Shown piece after piece: positions 25,353-34,001 of a stretch of 64,000 nt of DNA. Under the pieces are notes generated by a model. The model saw only the letters and a list, made by a program, of their open reading frames with translations. It was not told the DNA's origin and made no database searches. The DNA comes from Clostridium_F caseinilyticum (GTDB lineage Bacteria; Bacillota; Clostridia; Clostridiales; Clostridiaceae). Numbering within the stretch: the first letter of the stretch is position 1; the number at the start of each line of letters is the position of its first letter. The stretch is from the NCBI RefSeq assembly GCF_046127645.1, contig NZ_CP175919.1; one strand, 5' to 3'. A program made the position numbers and the translations under genes.

Positions 25353-26024
25353 TTATGCGTTAGCTTCTTCCTTTTCATTTATATTCTTTCTAGCTGGAAG
25401 AACTTCCCCTCTATATACCCAAACTTTAACACCGATTTTACCATAAGTAGTATCAGCTTCCGCAAATCCATAATCAATATCTGCTCTCAAAGTTTGTAGT
25501 GGAATTGTTCCTTCATGATATTGTTCTGTTCTAGCTATTTCTGCTCCACCAAGTCTTCCTGAACAAGCTGTTTTTATACCTTTAATACCTGTTTTCATTG
25601 CCCTTTGTATAGATTGTTTCATAGCTCTTCTGAAAGCTATTCTCTTTTCTAATTGTTGAGCTATATTTTCAGCTATTAATTGAGCATCTCCCTCAGGTCT
25701 TTTAACTTCTACTATGTTTATTAAAATATTTTTGTTTGAAACTATTTGTTGAAGTTTATTTTTTAGTGATTCAATTCCTTGACCACCTTTTCCTATAATC
25801 ATACCTGGTTTAGCAGTATATATATTTAACTTTATTCTTTTTGCCGCTCTTTCAATTTCTATTCTTGATACACCAGCAGCATAAGAATTCTTTTTAACAA
25901 AGTTTCTTATTTTGTGGTCTTCTACTAGGTTATCTGCAAAATTTTTCTTATCAGCATACCATTTAGCATCCCATTCTTTAATTACGCCGACTCTTAAGCC
26001 GTGTGGATGTACTTTTTGACCCAT
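25353..26024 (-). CDS. rpsC: 30S ribosomal protein S3
   Basis: A 223-residue uS3 at the mRNA entry tunnel. It starts MGQKVHPHGLRVGVIKEWDAKW, the KH domain has GMIIGKGGQGIESLK, and the C-terminal half has GRLGGAEIARTEQYHEGTIPLQ. Lies between rplV and rplP. Confidence 0.98.
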   Translation of the reverse strand: MGQKVHPHGLRVGVIKEWDAKWYADKKNFADNLVEDHKIRNFVKKNSYAAGVSRIEIERAAKRIKLNIYTAKPGMIIGKGGQGIESLKNKLQQIVSNKNILINIVEVKRPEGDAQLIAENIAQQLEKRIAFRRAMKQSIQRAMKTGIKGIKTACSGRLGGAEIARTEQYHEGTIPLQTLRADIDYGFAEADTTYGKIGVKVWVYRGEVLPARKNINEKEEANA

Positions 26025-26041
26025 CGAATTCCCTCCTCTTC

Positions 26042-26377
26042 TTAAACTCTTTCTTTAACAACTAAAGTTAAATGACTTGTTCTCTTTCTTATTCTAAACG
26101 CTCTACCTTGAGCATGTGGTTGATATCTTTTTAATGTTGGTCCTTGACCTACATGCGCTTCTGATATATATAAACTATTAACATCTAGATTTAAATTGTT
26201 TTCTGCATTTGCTACAGCTGATTTTAAAGCTTTATAAATTACTTCCGCAGCATCCTTTGGAGTGTATTTTAATATAGCAAATGCTTCATTAACATCTTTA
26301 CCTCTTACTAAGTCAAGAACAACCCCAATCTTGCTTGGAGACATTCTTACATATCTAACTATCGCCTTAGCTTCCAT
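26042..26377 (-). CDS. rplV: 50S ribosomal protein L22
   Basis: A 111-residue uL22; its hairpin lines the exit tunnel and is a site of macrolide-resistance changes. It has AIVRYVRMSPSKIGVVLDLVRG and the C-terminal YQPHAQGRAFRIRKRTSHLTLVV. No tunnel-loop insertion or deletion is evident by eye. Confidence 0.98.
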   Translation of the reverse strand: MEAKAIVRYVRMSPSKIGVVLDLVRGKDVNEAFAILKYTPKDAAEVIYKALKSAVANAENNLNLDVNSLYISEAHVGQGPTLKRYQPHAQGRAFRIRKRTSHLTLVVKERV

Positions 26378-26398
26378 TGAATTTTACCTCCTTCCAGC

Positions 26399-26683
26399 TT
26401 ATCTTAAACGAGATGATTTTTCTGACTTGTCATCATGTCCTCTGTAAGTTCTAGTAAGAACAAATTCTCCTAACTTATGACCTACCATGTCTTCAGTTAT
26501 GTAAACAGGAACATGTTTTCTTCCATCATGAACAGCAATAGTATGGCCGATCATTTGTGGGAATATTGTTGAACTTCTTGACCAAGTCTTTAAAACTTTC
26601 TTTTCTCCATTTTTATTCATTTCGTTTATTCTTTTTAAAAGTACCTCTTGAATATATGGTCCTTTTTTAACTGATCTACTCAC
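26399..26683 (-). CDS. rpsS: 30S ribosomal protein S19
   Basis: A 94-residue uS19 of the 30S head. The start is taken as GTG 26683 (SD AAGGGAGG 8 bases before), giving the standard N-terminus MSRSVKKGPYIQEVL; the frame runs on to 26710 without an SD. Signatures: SRSSTIFPQMIGHTIAVHDGRKHVPV and GEFVLTRTYRGH. Preceded by a perfect palindrome in the gap from rplB. Confidence 0.97.
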   Translation of the reverse strand: MSRSVKKGPYIQEVLLKRINEMNKNGEKKVLKTWSRSSTIFPQMIGHTIAVHDGRKHVPVYITEDMVGHKLGEFVLTRTYRGHDDKSEKSSRLR

Positions 26684-26722
26684 TATATTTGCCTCCCTTC
26701 GCGCAATCATATGATTATAAGA

Positions 26723-26750
26723 TTGAAGAGAATATTAATATTCTCTTCAA
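26723..26750. repeat. perfect 28-bp palindrome between rplB and rpsS
   Basis: TTGAAGAGAATATT (26723-26736) followed at once by its reverse complement (26737-26750), with the rplB stop codon directly next to it. It would make a 14-bp hairpin in the polycistronic RNA. No T-tract follows, so processing or partial attenuation is likelier than full termination. Confidence 0.7.
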
Positions 26751-26751
26751 A

Positions 26752-27585
26752 CTATTTATCATTTCTTCTCTTAACAATAAATCTATCAGAGTATTTTTTA
26801 TTCTTTCTTGTTTTATATCCAAGTGCTGGTTTACCCCATGGAGTACGTGGACTTGGATGTCCGATAGGAGATCTACCTTCACCACCACCATGTGGATGGT
26901 CATTAGGGTTCATTACAGAACCTCTTACTGTAGGTCTTACTCCCATATGTCTCTTTCTTCCAGCTTTACCTATGTTAACAATTTCGTTTGTTTGGTTAGA
27001 CACAACACCTATAGTTGCTCTACATTCAACTCTTATGTATCTAACTTCTCCACTAGGTAATCTTACTTGAGAATAATCTCCCTCTTTAGCCATAAGTTGC
27101 GCTGAGTTACCTGCTGATCTAACAAGTTGTGCTCCTTTTCCAGGTGCTAACTCTATATTATGAATAACTGTACCTACTGGTATATTTCTTATTGGCAAAC
27201 AGTTACCTACTTTTATATCTGATTCTGCTCCAGATACTACTGTATCTCCAACCTTTAATCCAACTGGTGCAATTATATATCTCTTTTCACCATCAGCATA
27301 TACTACAAGTGCTATAAATGCTGTTCTGTTTGGATCATATTCTACACTAACAACTTTTGCTGGAATATTATCCTTATTTCTCTTAAAATCTATTACTCTA
27401 TATTTTCTTTTAGCTCCGCCACCAATATGACGAACTGTTATTTTACCATTTGCGTTTCTTCCACCACTTTTCTTTAATGAAACAAGAAGTGATTTTTCTG
27501 GTGTGCTTGTTGTTATTTCTTCAAAAGTACACATAGTCATTTCTCTTCTTGTAGGAGTGGTAGGTCTAAAACCTTTAACAGCCAT
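26752..27585 (-). CDS. rplB: 50S ribosomal protein L2
   Basis: A 277-residue uL2 close to the peptidyl transferase centre. Signatures: KSGGRNANGKITVRHIGGG, LAPGKGAQLVRSAGNSAQLMAKEG and the C-terminal VMNPNDHPHGGGEGR containing the conserved His of the PHGGGEG motif. Normal length. Confidence 0.98.
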   Translation of the reverse strand: MAVKGFRPTTPTRREMTMCTFEEITTSTPEKSLLVSLKKSGGRNANGKITVRHIGGGAKRKYRVIDFKRNKDNIPAKVVSVEYDPNRTAFIALVVYADGEKRYIIAPVGLKVGDTVVSGAESDIKVGNCLPIRNIPVGTVIHNIELAPGKGAQLVRSAGNSAQLMAKEGDYSQVRLPSGEVRYIRVECRATIGVVSNQTNEIVNIGKAGRKRHMGVRPTVRGSVMNPNDHPHGGGEGRSPIGHPSPRTPWGKPALGYKTRKNKKYSDRFIVKRRNDK

Positions 27586-27639
27586 TTGTTTCCCTCCTTC
27601 TTTAGCTTATCTGGCTCTCGCCAATAACGGCTTTATTGT

Positions 27640-27933
27640 TTATAGTCCTTCGAAGAATTCAATTGTTTTACTATCTTCTGTTAACTTAACAATAGCTTTT
27701 TTATAATCTGCTCTTTTTCCTATGTGAACACCAACTCTTTTAGTTTTTCCCATAGTTCTAGCTGTTTTAACATCTTCAACTTTAACGTCAAATATTGTTT
27801 CAATAGCATTTTTAATTTGAGATTTATTAGCATGTATATCTACTACAAAGGTGTACTTTTTCTCAGCCATTGAAGCCATTGTTTTTTCAGTAATAAGAGG
27901 TCTTCTTATTATATCGTAGTTAGTTAGCTTCAT
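27640..27933 (-). CDS. rplW: 50S ribosomal protein L23
   Basis: A 97-residue uL23 at the tunnel exit, contact for trigger factor and SRP. It has IIRRPLITEKTMASM, KYTFVVDIHANKSQIKNAIE and KTKRVGVHIGKRADYKKAIV. Its ATG shares a base with the rplD stop region, so the genes are coupled. Confidence 0.97.
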   Translation of the reverse strand: MKLTNYDIIRRPLITEKTMASMAEKKYTFVVDIHANKSQIKNAIETIFDVKVEDVKTARTMGKTKRVGVHIGKRADYKKAIVKLTEDSKTIEFFEGL

Positions 27934-28553
27934 TATGCATACACCTCCTCAATTTTGGATACAGCATCCTTAGTTATAACAACTTTGTTGTATTTTAATA
28001 TATCATATACATTAATGTTGTTTACTGGAATAACCTGTACTCCTGCAATGTTTCTTGCTGATTTATAAACATTTTCTTCAACATTGTTTGTTATAATTAA
28101 AGTTTTCTTTGCATCAAATGCATTAAGTATTTTAACTACTTCTTTAGTTTTTGGTGCTTCTAATTTTATTTCATCAACAACTACCATTAAGTTTTCATTA
28201 ACTTTTGAAGTTAATGCTGACTTTATAGCAACTTTCTTCATTGATTTAGGTATTGACATTCTGTAGTCTCTTGGCTTTGGTGCAAAAACAACTCCACCAT
28301 GTATCCATTGTGGTGCTCTTATTGAACCTTGTCTTGCTCTACCTGTTCCCTTTTGTCTCCAAGGCTTTATTCCGCCTCCTGAAACCTCAGCTCTTGTTTT
28401 AGCTGATTGAGTTCCTTGTCTTTTATTTGCTAGCAATGCTTTTACTACTTGATGCATAGCATATGTATTTACCTCTACACCAAATACACTATCTGCTAAT
28501 TGTAAATCTCCAACTTTTTCTCCGTTTTGGTTAAATAAATCTACTTTAGGCAT
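27933..28553 (-). CDS. rplD: 50S ribosomal protein L4
   Basis: A 206-residue uL4 lining the exit tunnel; in E. coli it represses the S10 operon. Signatures: VVKALLANKRQGTQSAKTRAEV, the tunnel loop GGGIKPWRQKGTGRARQG and RDYRMSIPKSMKKVAIKSAL. Whether it controls this operon through the leader upstream of rpsJ is open. Confidence 0.97.
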   Translation of the reverse strand: MPKVDLFNQNGEKVGDLQLADSVFGVEVNTYAMHQVVKALLANKRQGTQSAKTRAEVSGGGIKPWRQKGTGRARQGSIRAPQWIHGGVVFAPKPRDYRMSIPKSMKKVAIKSALTSKVNENLMVVVDEIKLEAPKTKEVVKILNAFDAKKTLIITNNVEENVYKSARNIAGVQVIPVNNINVYDILKYNKVVITKDAVSKIEEVYA

Positions 28554-28577
28554 TCTGCATCCTCCTTTCTACTTAAA

Positions 28578-29207
28578 TTAAGCCTTAACTGTATTTCTTA
28601 TTTGTACTAAACCTTTATTTGGTCCTGGTACTCCGCCTTTTATTAATATTAGATTTTTTTCAGGTATTATTCTAACAACTTCAAGATTTAAAACTGTTGT
28701 ATTAACATTACCCATATGTCCTGGCATTCTCTTGCTCTTAAATGTTCTTGATGGATCTGAAGAAGCACCCATTGAACCAACTGCTCTGTGGAACTTTGAA
28801 CCGTGGCTCATTGGTCCTCTATGAGCATTCCATCTTTTGATTGTTCCTTGGAATCCCTTACCCTTTGAAACTCCAGATATATCAACTCTATCTCCTGCTT
28901 CAAAAACATCTACTTTAATTTCTTGACCTATTTCCAAGCCATTTAAATCTTCTAATTTAAATTCTTTTATATGTCTTTTAACTGCAACACCCGCTTTTGC
29001 AAAGTGTCCTTTTATTGGTTTATTTCTTAGTTTTTCTCTTATATCACCAAAAGCAACCTGTATTGCTTCATAGCCGTCCTTTTCTACAGTTTTCTTTTGT
29101 ATAACTGTACATGGACCTGCTTCTATTACAGTAACTGGTATAACTTTACCATTTTCATTAAATATTTGAGTCATACCAAGCTTTTTACCTAATATAGCTT
29201 TTTTCAT
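28578..29207 (-). CDS. rplC: 50S ribosomal protein L3
   Basis: A 209-residue uL3. ATG 29207 is used (GAGGAGG 9 bases before), giving MKKAILGKKLGMTQIF; the open frame extends 7 codons into the SD region without support. It has the signature KGFQGTIKRWNAHRGPMSHGSK near the peptidyl transferase centre. Separated from rpsJ by a gap with a 9-bp hairpin. Confidence 0.97.
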   Translation of the reverse strand: MKKAILGKKLGMTQIFNENGKVIPVTVIEAGPCTVIQKKTVEKDGYEAIQVAFGDIREKLRNKPIKGHFAKAGVAVKRHIKEFKLEDLNGLEIGQEIKVDVFEAGDRVDISGVSKGKGFQGTIKRWNAHRGPMSHGSKFHRAVGSMGASSDPSRTFKSKRMPGHMGNVNTTVLNLEVVRIIPEKNLILIKGGVPGPNKGLVQIRNTVKA

Positions 29208-29266
29208 TTCTTTGCACCTCCTCAACATATTAGCGGATCACATTTATCCATGCAATCATAATAGTT

Positions 29267-29288
29267 AGTAATAGATTTTTCTATTACT
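29267..29288. repeat. hairpin between rpsJ and rplC
   Basis: AGTAATAGA (29267-29275), loop TTTT, TCTATTACT (29280-29288): perfect 9-bp stem in the 84-base gap before rplC. No strong T-run follows; it could be a processing or attenuation site. Confidence 0.5.
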
Positions 29289-29291
29289 TAA

Positions 29292-29600
29292 TTATAGTTT
29301 TATTTCTATATCTACTCCAGCTGGTAAATCTAATCTCATTAATGCATCAACAGTTTTTGGTGATGGACTAATTATATCGATTAGTCTTTTATGAGTTCTT
29401 ATTTCGAACTGTTCTCTAGAGTCTTTGTATTTATGTGGAGCTCTTAAAATAGTAACAACATCTTTTTCTGTTGGTAGAGGTACTGGACCTGCAACCTTAG
29501 CTCCTGTTGTTTTAGCAGTTTCTACGATTTTTAAAGCTGATTGATCTAATAAACTGTGGTCAAAAGCTTTTAATCTTATTCTTATTTTTTGTTTTGCCAT
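29292..29600 (-). CDS. rpsJ: 30S ribosomal protein S10 (NusE)
   Basis: A 102-residue uS10, also NusE in antitermination complexes through NusB/NusG contacts. It starts MAKQKIRIRLKAFDHSLLDQSA and has GPVPLPTEKDVVTILRAPHKYKDSREQFE and DLPAGVDIEIKL. First gene of the S10 cluster, preceded by a long structured leader and strong promoter. Confidence 0.98.
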   Translation of the reverse strand: MAKQKIRIRLKAFDHSLLDQSALKIVETAKTTGAKVAGPVPLPTEKDVVTILRAPHKYKDSREQFEIRTHKRLIDIISPSPKTVDALMRLDLPAGVDIEIKL

Positions 29601-29818
29601 TTAATGTTCCCTCCTTTTCTGGTACGTTTCACTTATTACGCACAACAGCGGAAATATTCTGTAAACTGCTCCGGGTGTTGCATATTTTTTATAAACACAC
29701 CATTAGCATTATATTTATCAGAATAACCGTCACCAGGTTCTAGACCTTAGTTTGCTTAATCAAGAATTTCCCGTAAGTGCGGCAACCTCTTGAATTATCG
29801 CTGTTATTACATTACAAC
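29601..29818 (-). ncRNA. structured 5' leader of the S10 operon
   Basis: About 218 nt from the predicted start to the rpsJ ATG. AACAGCG near the 5' end (29805-29799) pairs with CGCTGTT near the 3' end (29650-29644). Inside lie TCAAGA/TCTTGA (29793-29788 with 29765-29760) with an inner CCG/CGG, AGAACC/GGTTATTCT (29741-29736 with 29728-29720), and GGTGT/ACACC further on. This multibranched shape suggests a ribosomal-protein-controlled leader. Neither the ligand nor the family was identified. Confidence 0.6.
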
Positions 29819-29824
29819 TTCTAT

Positions 29825-29853
29825 AGTATACACTATTTTTTTTATTTTGACAA
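29825..29853 (-). promoter_or_regulatory. sigma-A promoter of the S10-spc-alpha cluster
   Basis: TTGTCA (29853-29848), 17-base spacer, TATACT (29830-29825). One mismatch in each hexamer. It is the only clear promoter found for the long rpsJ-to-rplQ run. The stretch from here to the tuf terminator (29854-29925) is AT-rich with nothing else recognised. Confidence 0.85.
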
Positions 29854-29925
29854 GTATTTTTAATTTTAAACTTTTTTAAAAAATTCATTTGCATATTTAC
29901 ATATATTAAATTTATTTTTATAAAC

Positions 29926-29953
29926 AAAAGGAAAGAGCGTCCTCTTTCCTTTT
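29926..29953 (-). terminator. terminator after tuf copy 1
   Basis: AAAAGGAAAGAG (29926-29937), four-base loop, CTCTTTCCTTTT (29942-29953): perfect 12-bp stem ending in T4 on both strands. It closes the rpoBC-str-tuf run before the S10 promoter. Confidence 0.9.
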
Positions 29954-29998
29954 AAATATCATATATTTATATGTTAGCCTAACTATTTAGATTTCAAA

Positions 29999-31192
29999 TT
30001 ATTCAGATATTGTTGTAACAACTCCTGAACCTACTGTTCTTCCACCTTCTCTGATAGCGAATCTTAAGTTTTCGTGCATTGCTACTGGTGTGATTAATTC
30101 TACTGCCATATCTATGTGGTCTCCAGGCATTACCATTTCTACTCCTTCTGGTAAGTTGATTGATCCTGTAACATCTGTTGTTCTGAAGTAGAATTGTGGT
30201 CTGTATCCGTTAAAGAATGGTGTATGTCTTCCACCTTCTTCTTTCTTTAATACGTATACTTGACCTACGAATTTTTTGTGTGGTGTTACTGAACCTGGTT
30301 TTGCTAATACTTGACCTCTTTGGATTTCGTCTCTTTGGATACCTCTTAATAATGCTCCTATGTTGTCTCCTGCCATTGCTTCATCAAGTATTTTTCTGAA
30401 CATTTCTATTCCTGTACATACTGTCTTTGATACTTCTTCTTTCATTCCGATTAATTCTACTTCATCTCCTGTATGTAGAACTCCTCTTTCAACTCTTCCT
30501 GTTGCAACTGTTCCTCTTCCTGTTATTGTAAATACATCTTCTACTGGCATTAAGAATGGTTGATCTGTTGCTCTTTCTGGTGTTGGTATATAGCTATCTA
30601 TTGCTTCCATTAATTCATCTATGCATTTTGTTTTTTCTGCATTGTCTTGGTTTTCTAATACTTCTAATGCTGATCCTACTACGATTGGAGTATCATCTCC
30701 TGGGAATCCATATTCATTTAATAATTCTCTTACTTCCATTTCAACTAATTCTATTAATTCTGGATCATCTACTTGGTCAGCTTTATTTAAGAATACTACT
30801 ATATATTGTACTCCAACTCTTGATGCTAATAGTATATGTTCTCTTGTTTGTGGCATTGGACCATCTGCTGCTGATACAACTAAGATTGCTCCATCCATTT
30901 GTGCTGCTCCTGTTATCATGTTCTTTACATAGTCAGCATGTCCTGGGCAGTCTACGTGTGCATAGTGTCTGTTTGCTGTTTCATACTCTACGTGTGATGT
31001 ATTAATTGTGATTCCTCTTTCTTTTTCTTCTGGAGCTTTATCTATTTCGTCATACTTTGTTGCTGATGCTCCTCCTTTTTGTGCTAATACTGTTGTAATT
31101 GCTGCTGTTAATGTTGTCTTACCGTGGTCTACGTGACCTATTGTTCCTATGTTTACATGAGGTTTGCTTCTTTCAAATTTTGCTTTTGCCAT
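29999..31192 (-). CDS. tuf: elongation factor Tu, copy 1
   Basis: A 397-residue GTPase that brings aminoacyl-tRNA to the ribosome. G motifs: GHVDHGKTT, DCPGHADY, NKADQVDD-type NKAD and SALEV. Domains II and III are normal, ending GVVTTISE. The protein is identical to that of the second copy at 45909; the two DNAs differ at only four places by eye. It is the last gene of the rpsL-rpsG-fusA-tuf (str) order. Confidence 0.98.
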   Translation of the reverse strand: MAKAKFERSKPHVNIGTIGHVDHGKTTLTAAITTVLAQKGGASATKYDEIDKAPEEKERGITINTSHVEYETANRHYAHVDCPGHADYVKNMITGAAQMDGAILVVSAADGPMPQTREHILLASRVGVQYIVVFLNKADQVDDPELIELVEMEVRELLNEYGFPGDDTPIVVGSALEVLENQDNAEKTKCIDELMEAIDSYIPTPERATDQPFLMPVEDVFTITGRGTVATGRVERGVLHTGDEVELIGMKEEVSKTVCTGIEMFRKILDEAMAGDNIGALLRGIQRDEIQRGQVLAKPGSVTPHKKFVGQVYVLKKEEGGRHTPFFNGYRPQFYFRTTDVTGSINLPEGVEMVMPGDHIDMAVELITPVAMHENLRFAIREGGRTVGSGVVTTISE

Positions 31193-31229
31193 TTTTTATT
31201 TCCTCCTTTTATTTTCATACTAATTTATA

Positions 31230-33299
31230 TTATTTTCTTTCTCCAATTACTTTATCCTGAATGCCCTTTGGAACTTCTTCATAATGATCAAATTGCATTA
31301 CATAAACGCCTCTACCTTGAGTCTTAGATCTTAATGTAGTAGCATATCCAAACATTTCTGAAAGTGGTACGAAGGCTCTTATTACTTCTGCACCTGCTCT
31401 TGGAGTCATTCCTTCTATTCTACCTCTTCTTGAGTTGATATCACCTATTACATCACCCATGTATTCTTCTGGTACGACTACTTCAACTTTCATTGAAGGT
31501 TCTAATAATACAGCATCTGCTTTTGACATAGCATTTTTAAATGCCATAGAACCTGCAATTTTGAAGGCCATTTCTGATGAGTCAACATCATGGTATGATC
31601 CATCAAATAATTTAACTTTAAAGTTAATAACAGGGTATCCTGCGATTATACCGCTTTGTGAAGCTTCTTGTATACCATTATCAATTGCTGGAATGTATTC
31701 TTTTGGTATTGCTCCACCAACTACTGCATTTTCGAATTCATATTCTCCCTCAGTTGGCATCATTTCAATCCAACAATGTCCGTATTGTCCACGTCCACCT
31801 GATTGTCTTACAAACTTACCTTCAGCTTTAACATGCTTTCTAATAGTTTCTTTGTAAGCAACTTGTGGTTGACCTACGTTACATTCAACTTTAAATTCTC
31901 TTATAAGTCTATCAACGATTATTTCAAGATGAAGTTCTCCCATACCTGCTATAATTGTTTGACCTGTTTCTTGATTTGTATATGTTCTAAATGTTGGATC
32001 TTCTTCTGCAAGTTTTGCTAAAGCTATACCCATTTTTTCTTGACCAGCTTTTGTTTTTGGTTCTATTGATACGTCTATAACTGGTTCTGGGAATTCCATG
32101 TTTTCAAGTATAATTGGGTTTGCATCATCACAAAGTGTATCTCCTGTAGTTGTATCCTTAAGACCAACTATAGCCCCTAAATCTCCAGCTTTTAATTCTT
32201 CAACTTCTTCTCTGTGATTAGCATGCATTTTTACTAATCTTCCTATTCTTTCTCTCTTACCCTTATTAGAGTTAAATACATATGTACCGCTCTTCATTGT
32301 TCCAGAGTAAATTCTAGTAAATGCTAATTTACCAATAAATGGATCTGTTGCTATCTTAAATGCTAATGCTGCTAATGGAGCTTTTGCATCTGCTGGTCTT
32401 GTCATTTCTTCACCTGTTGTAGGTTCTGTTCCTTTAACATCTTCGATATCTAATGGTGAAGGCATGAATTCAACTATAGCATCTAATAATGGTTGAACAC
32501 CCTTATTTTTATAAGCTGATCCACAAAGAACTGGTACTATTTTATTTGCTAAAACACCTTTTCTTAAAGCTACTTTAATTTCTTCTACAGAAATTTCTTC
32601 ACCTTCTAGGTATTTCATCATTAATTCTTCATCTATTTCTGAAACAGCTTCTAATAACATTGTTCTATATTCTTCAGCTATTTCTTTCATATCTTCTGGA
32701 ATTTCTGTTTCATCCATTACAGTTCCTAAGTCATCTTTGTAAATAATAGCATCATTTTTTACAAGATCTATAATTCCAGAGAATGAATCTTCTGCTCCTA
32801 TTGGTAATTGAAGTGGAACTGCATTTGCATGCAATCTTTCTCTTAGTGTACCTACAGACATTAAGAAGTCTGCTCCTAATTTATCCATTTTATTTATAAA
32901 TACCATTCTTGGTACTTTGTAATTATCCGCCTGTCTCCATACTGTTTCTGTTTGTGGTTCAACACCACTTTTTGCGTCTAGTATTGTTACAGCACCATCT
33001 AATACTCTTAGAGATCTTTCAACTTCAACTGTAAAATCTACGTGTCCTGGTGTATCTATTATATTTACTTGATGGTCTTTCCAAAAACAAGTTGTTGCTG
33101 CAGAAGTAATTGTTATACCTCTTTCTTGTTCTTGTGCCATCCAGTCCATTGTAGCTCCACCCTCATGAGTTTCACCTATTTTATGAGTTTTTCCTGTATA
33201 GAATAATATACGTTCTGTTGCTGTAGTTTTTCCTGCATCTATATGGGCCATAATTCCGATATTACGAAATTTTGCCAATGGATATTCTTTGTTCGCCAA
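31230..33299 (-). CDS. fusA: elongation factor G
   Basis: Translocase GTPase of 689 residues, the usual length. The start is TTG 33299: GGGAGG lies 8 bases before it, and the protein then begins MANKEYPLAKFRNIGIMAH; the frame is open to 33338 but lacks an SD there. Motifs: AHIDAGKTT, DTPGHVDF, NKMDKLGAD. Domain IV tip QSGGRGQYGHCWIEM and C-terminal TLRSKTQGRGVYVMQFDHYEEVP are present. Follows rpsG through a perfect 15-bp hairpin. Confidence 0.97.
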   Translation of the reverse strand: MANKEYPLAKFRNIGIMAHIDAGKTTATERILFYTGKTHKIGETHEGGATMDWMAQEQERGITITSAATTCFWKDHQVNIIDTPGHVDFTVEVERSLRVLDGAVTILDAKSGVEPQTETVWRQADNYKVPRMVFINKMDKLGADFLMSVGTLRERLHANAVPLQLPIGAEDSFSGIIDLVKNDAIIYKDDLGTVMDETEIPEDMKEIAEEYRTMLLEAVSEIDEELMMKYLEGEEISVEEIKVALRKGVLANKIVPVLCGSAYKNKGVQPLLDAIVEFMPSPLDIEDVKGTEPTTGEEMTRPADAKAPLAALAFKIATDPFIGKLAFTRIYSGTMKSGTYVFNSNKGKRERIGRLVKMHANHREEVEELKAGDLGAIVGLKDTTTGDTLCDDANPIILENMEFPEPVIDVSIEPKTKAGQEKMGIALAKLAEEDPTFRTYTNQETGQTIIAGMGELHLEIIVDRLIREFKVECNVGQPQVAYKETIRKHVKAEGKFVRQSGGRGQYGHCWIEMMPTEGEYEFENAVVGGAIPKEYIPAIDNGIQEASQSGIIAGYPVINFKVKLFDGSYHDVDSSEMAFKIAGSMAFKNAMSKADAVLLEPSMKVEVVVPEEYMGDVIGDINSRRGRIEGMTPRAGAEVIRAFVPLSEMFGYATTLRSKTQGRGVYVMQFDHYEEVPKGIQDKVIGERK

Positions 33300-33335
33300 T
33301 TGCTTTTCCTCCCATCGTTTCAAATTCAAATTTGA

Positions 33336-33368
33336 CAAAACTGTTTTGGCACAGCCAAAACAGTTTTG
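33336..33368. repeat. perfect 15-bp-stem hairpin between rpsG and fusA
   Basis: CAAAACTGTTTTGGC (33336-33350), loop ACA, exact reverse complement (33354-33368), directly after the rpsG stop. Terminator-like, but it ends in TTTTG and no long T-run follows, so partial read-through or RNA processing is expected. Confidence 0.8.
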
Positions 33369-33370
33369 TA

Positions 33371-33841
33371 TTAGTATCTGTAATGTGCGAAAGCTTTGTT
33401 TGCTTCTGCCATTTTGTGTGTGTCTTCTCTTTTCTTAACAGCTGCTCCAGTATTATTAGATGCGTCTAACAATTCTCCTGCTAGTCTTTCTCTCATGCTT
33501 CTTTCGCCTCTTTTTCTAGCGGCAATTAGCATCCATCTAATTCCTAAAGTCTGTCTTCTTTCTGGTCTAACTTCGATTGGAACTTGATATGTAGCTCCAC
33601 CTATTCTTCTTGCTTTTACTTCAAGTAAAGGCATTATGTTGTTCATTGCAGTTTCAAAAACTTCCATTGCATCTTTACCTGATTTTTCTGCTATTATTTC
33701 AAAAGCATCGTAGCATATTTTTTGTGCTACTCCTCTTTTACCATCTAACATTATGCTGTTTATTAATTTTGTAACAACCTTACTGTTATATAATGGATCT
33801 GGTAATACATCTCTCTTTGCTATATGTCCTTTTCTTGGCAC
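33371..33841 (-). CDS. rpsG: 30S ribosomal protein S7
   Basis: A 156-residue uS7, head assembly initiator at the E site. The start is GTG 33841 (GGAGGG 8-9 bases before), giving MPRKGHIAKRDVLPDPLYNS; the frame is open upstream to 33889 but would add 16 atypical residues. Signatures: KIVTKLINSIMLDGK-like VVTKLINSIMLDGKRG and YQVPIEVRPERRQTLGIRWM. Confidence 0.97.
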   Translation of the reverse strand: MPRKGHIAKRDVLPDPLYNSKVVTKLINSIMLDGKRGVAQKICYDAFEIIAEKSGKDAMEVFETAMNNIMPLLEVKARRIGGATYQVPIEVRPERRQTLGIRWMLIAARKRGERSMRERLAGELLDASNNTGAAVKKREDTHKMAEANKAFAHYRY

Positions 33842-34001
33842 TTTTCTTCCCTCCTTAACATTAAGTTTAAGTTCATAGGTACTCGACATAACCTAGCCGT
33901 AAAGCGCTCTGAACTTCTGCAAATTAATATAAACTATATATCTATATAAACGCCGAAGACATAGCACTATCATTCTAAAAAATTACATCAAATACTGCGT
34001 A

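Noticed and set aside
30556..31005. 149-codon open frame opposite tuf copy 1 (also present opposite tuf copy 2)
   Set aside because: Leu-rich antisense shadow of a strongly codon-biased gene. There is no SD, and it appears in both tuf copies simply because they are duplicates.
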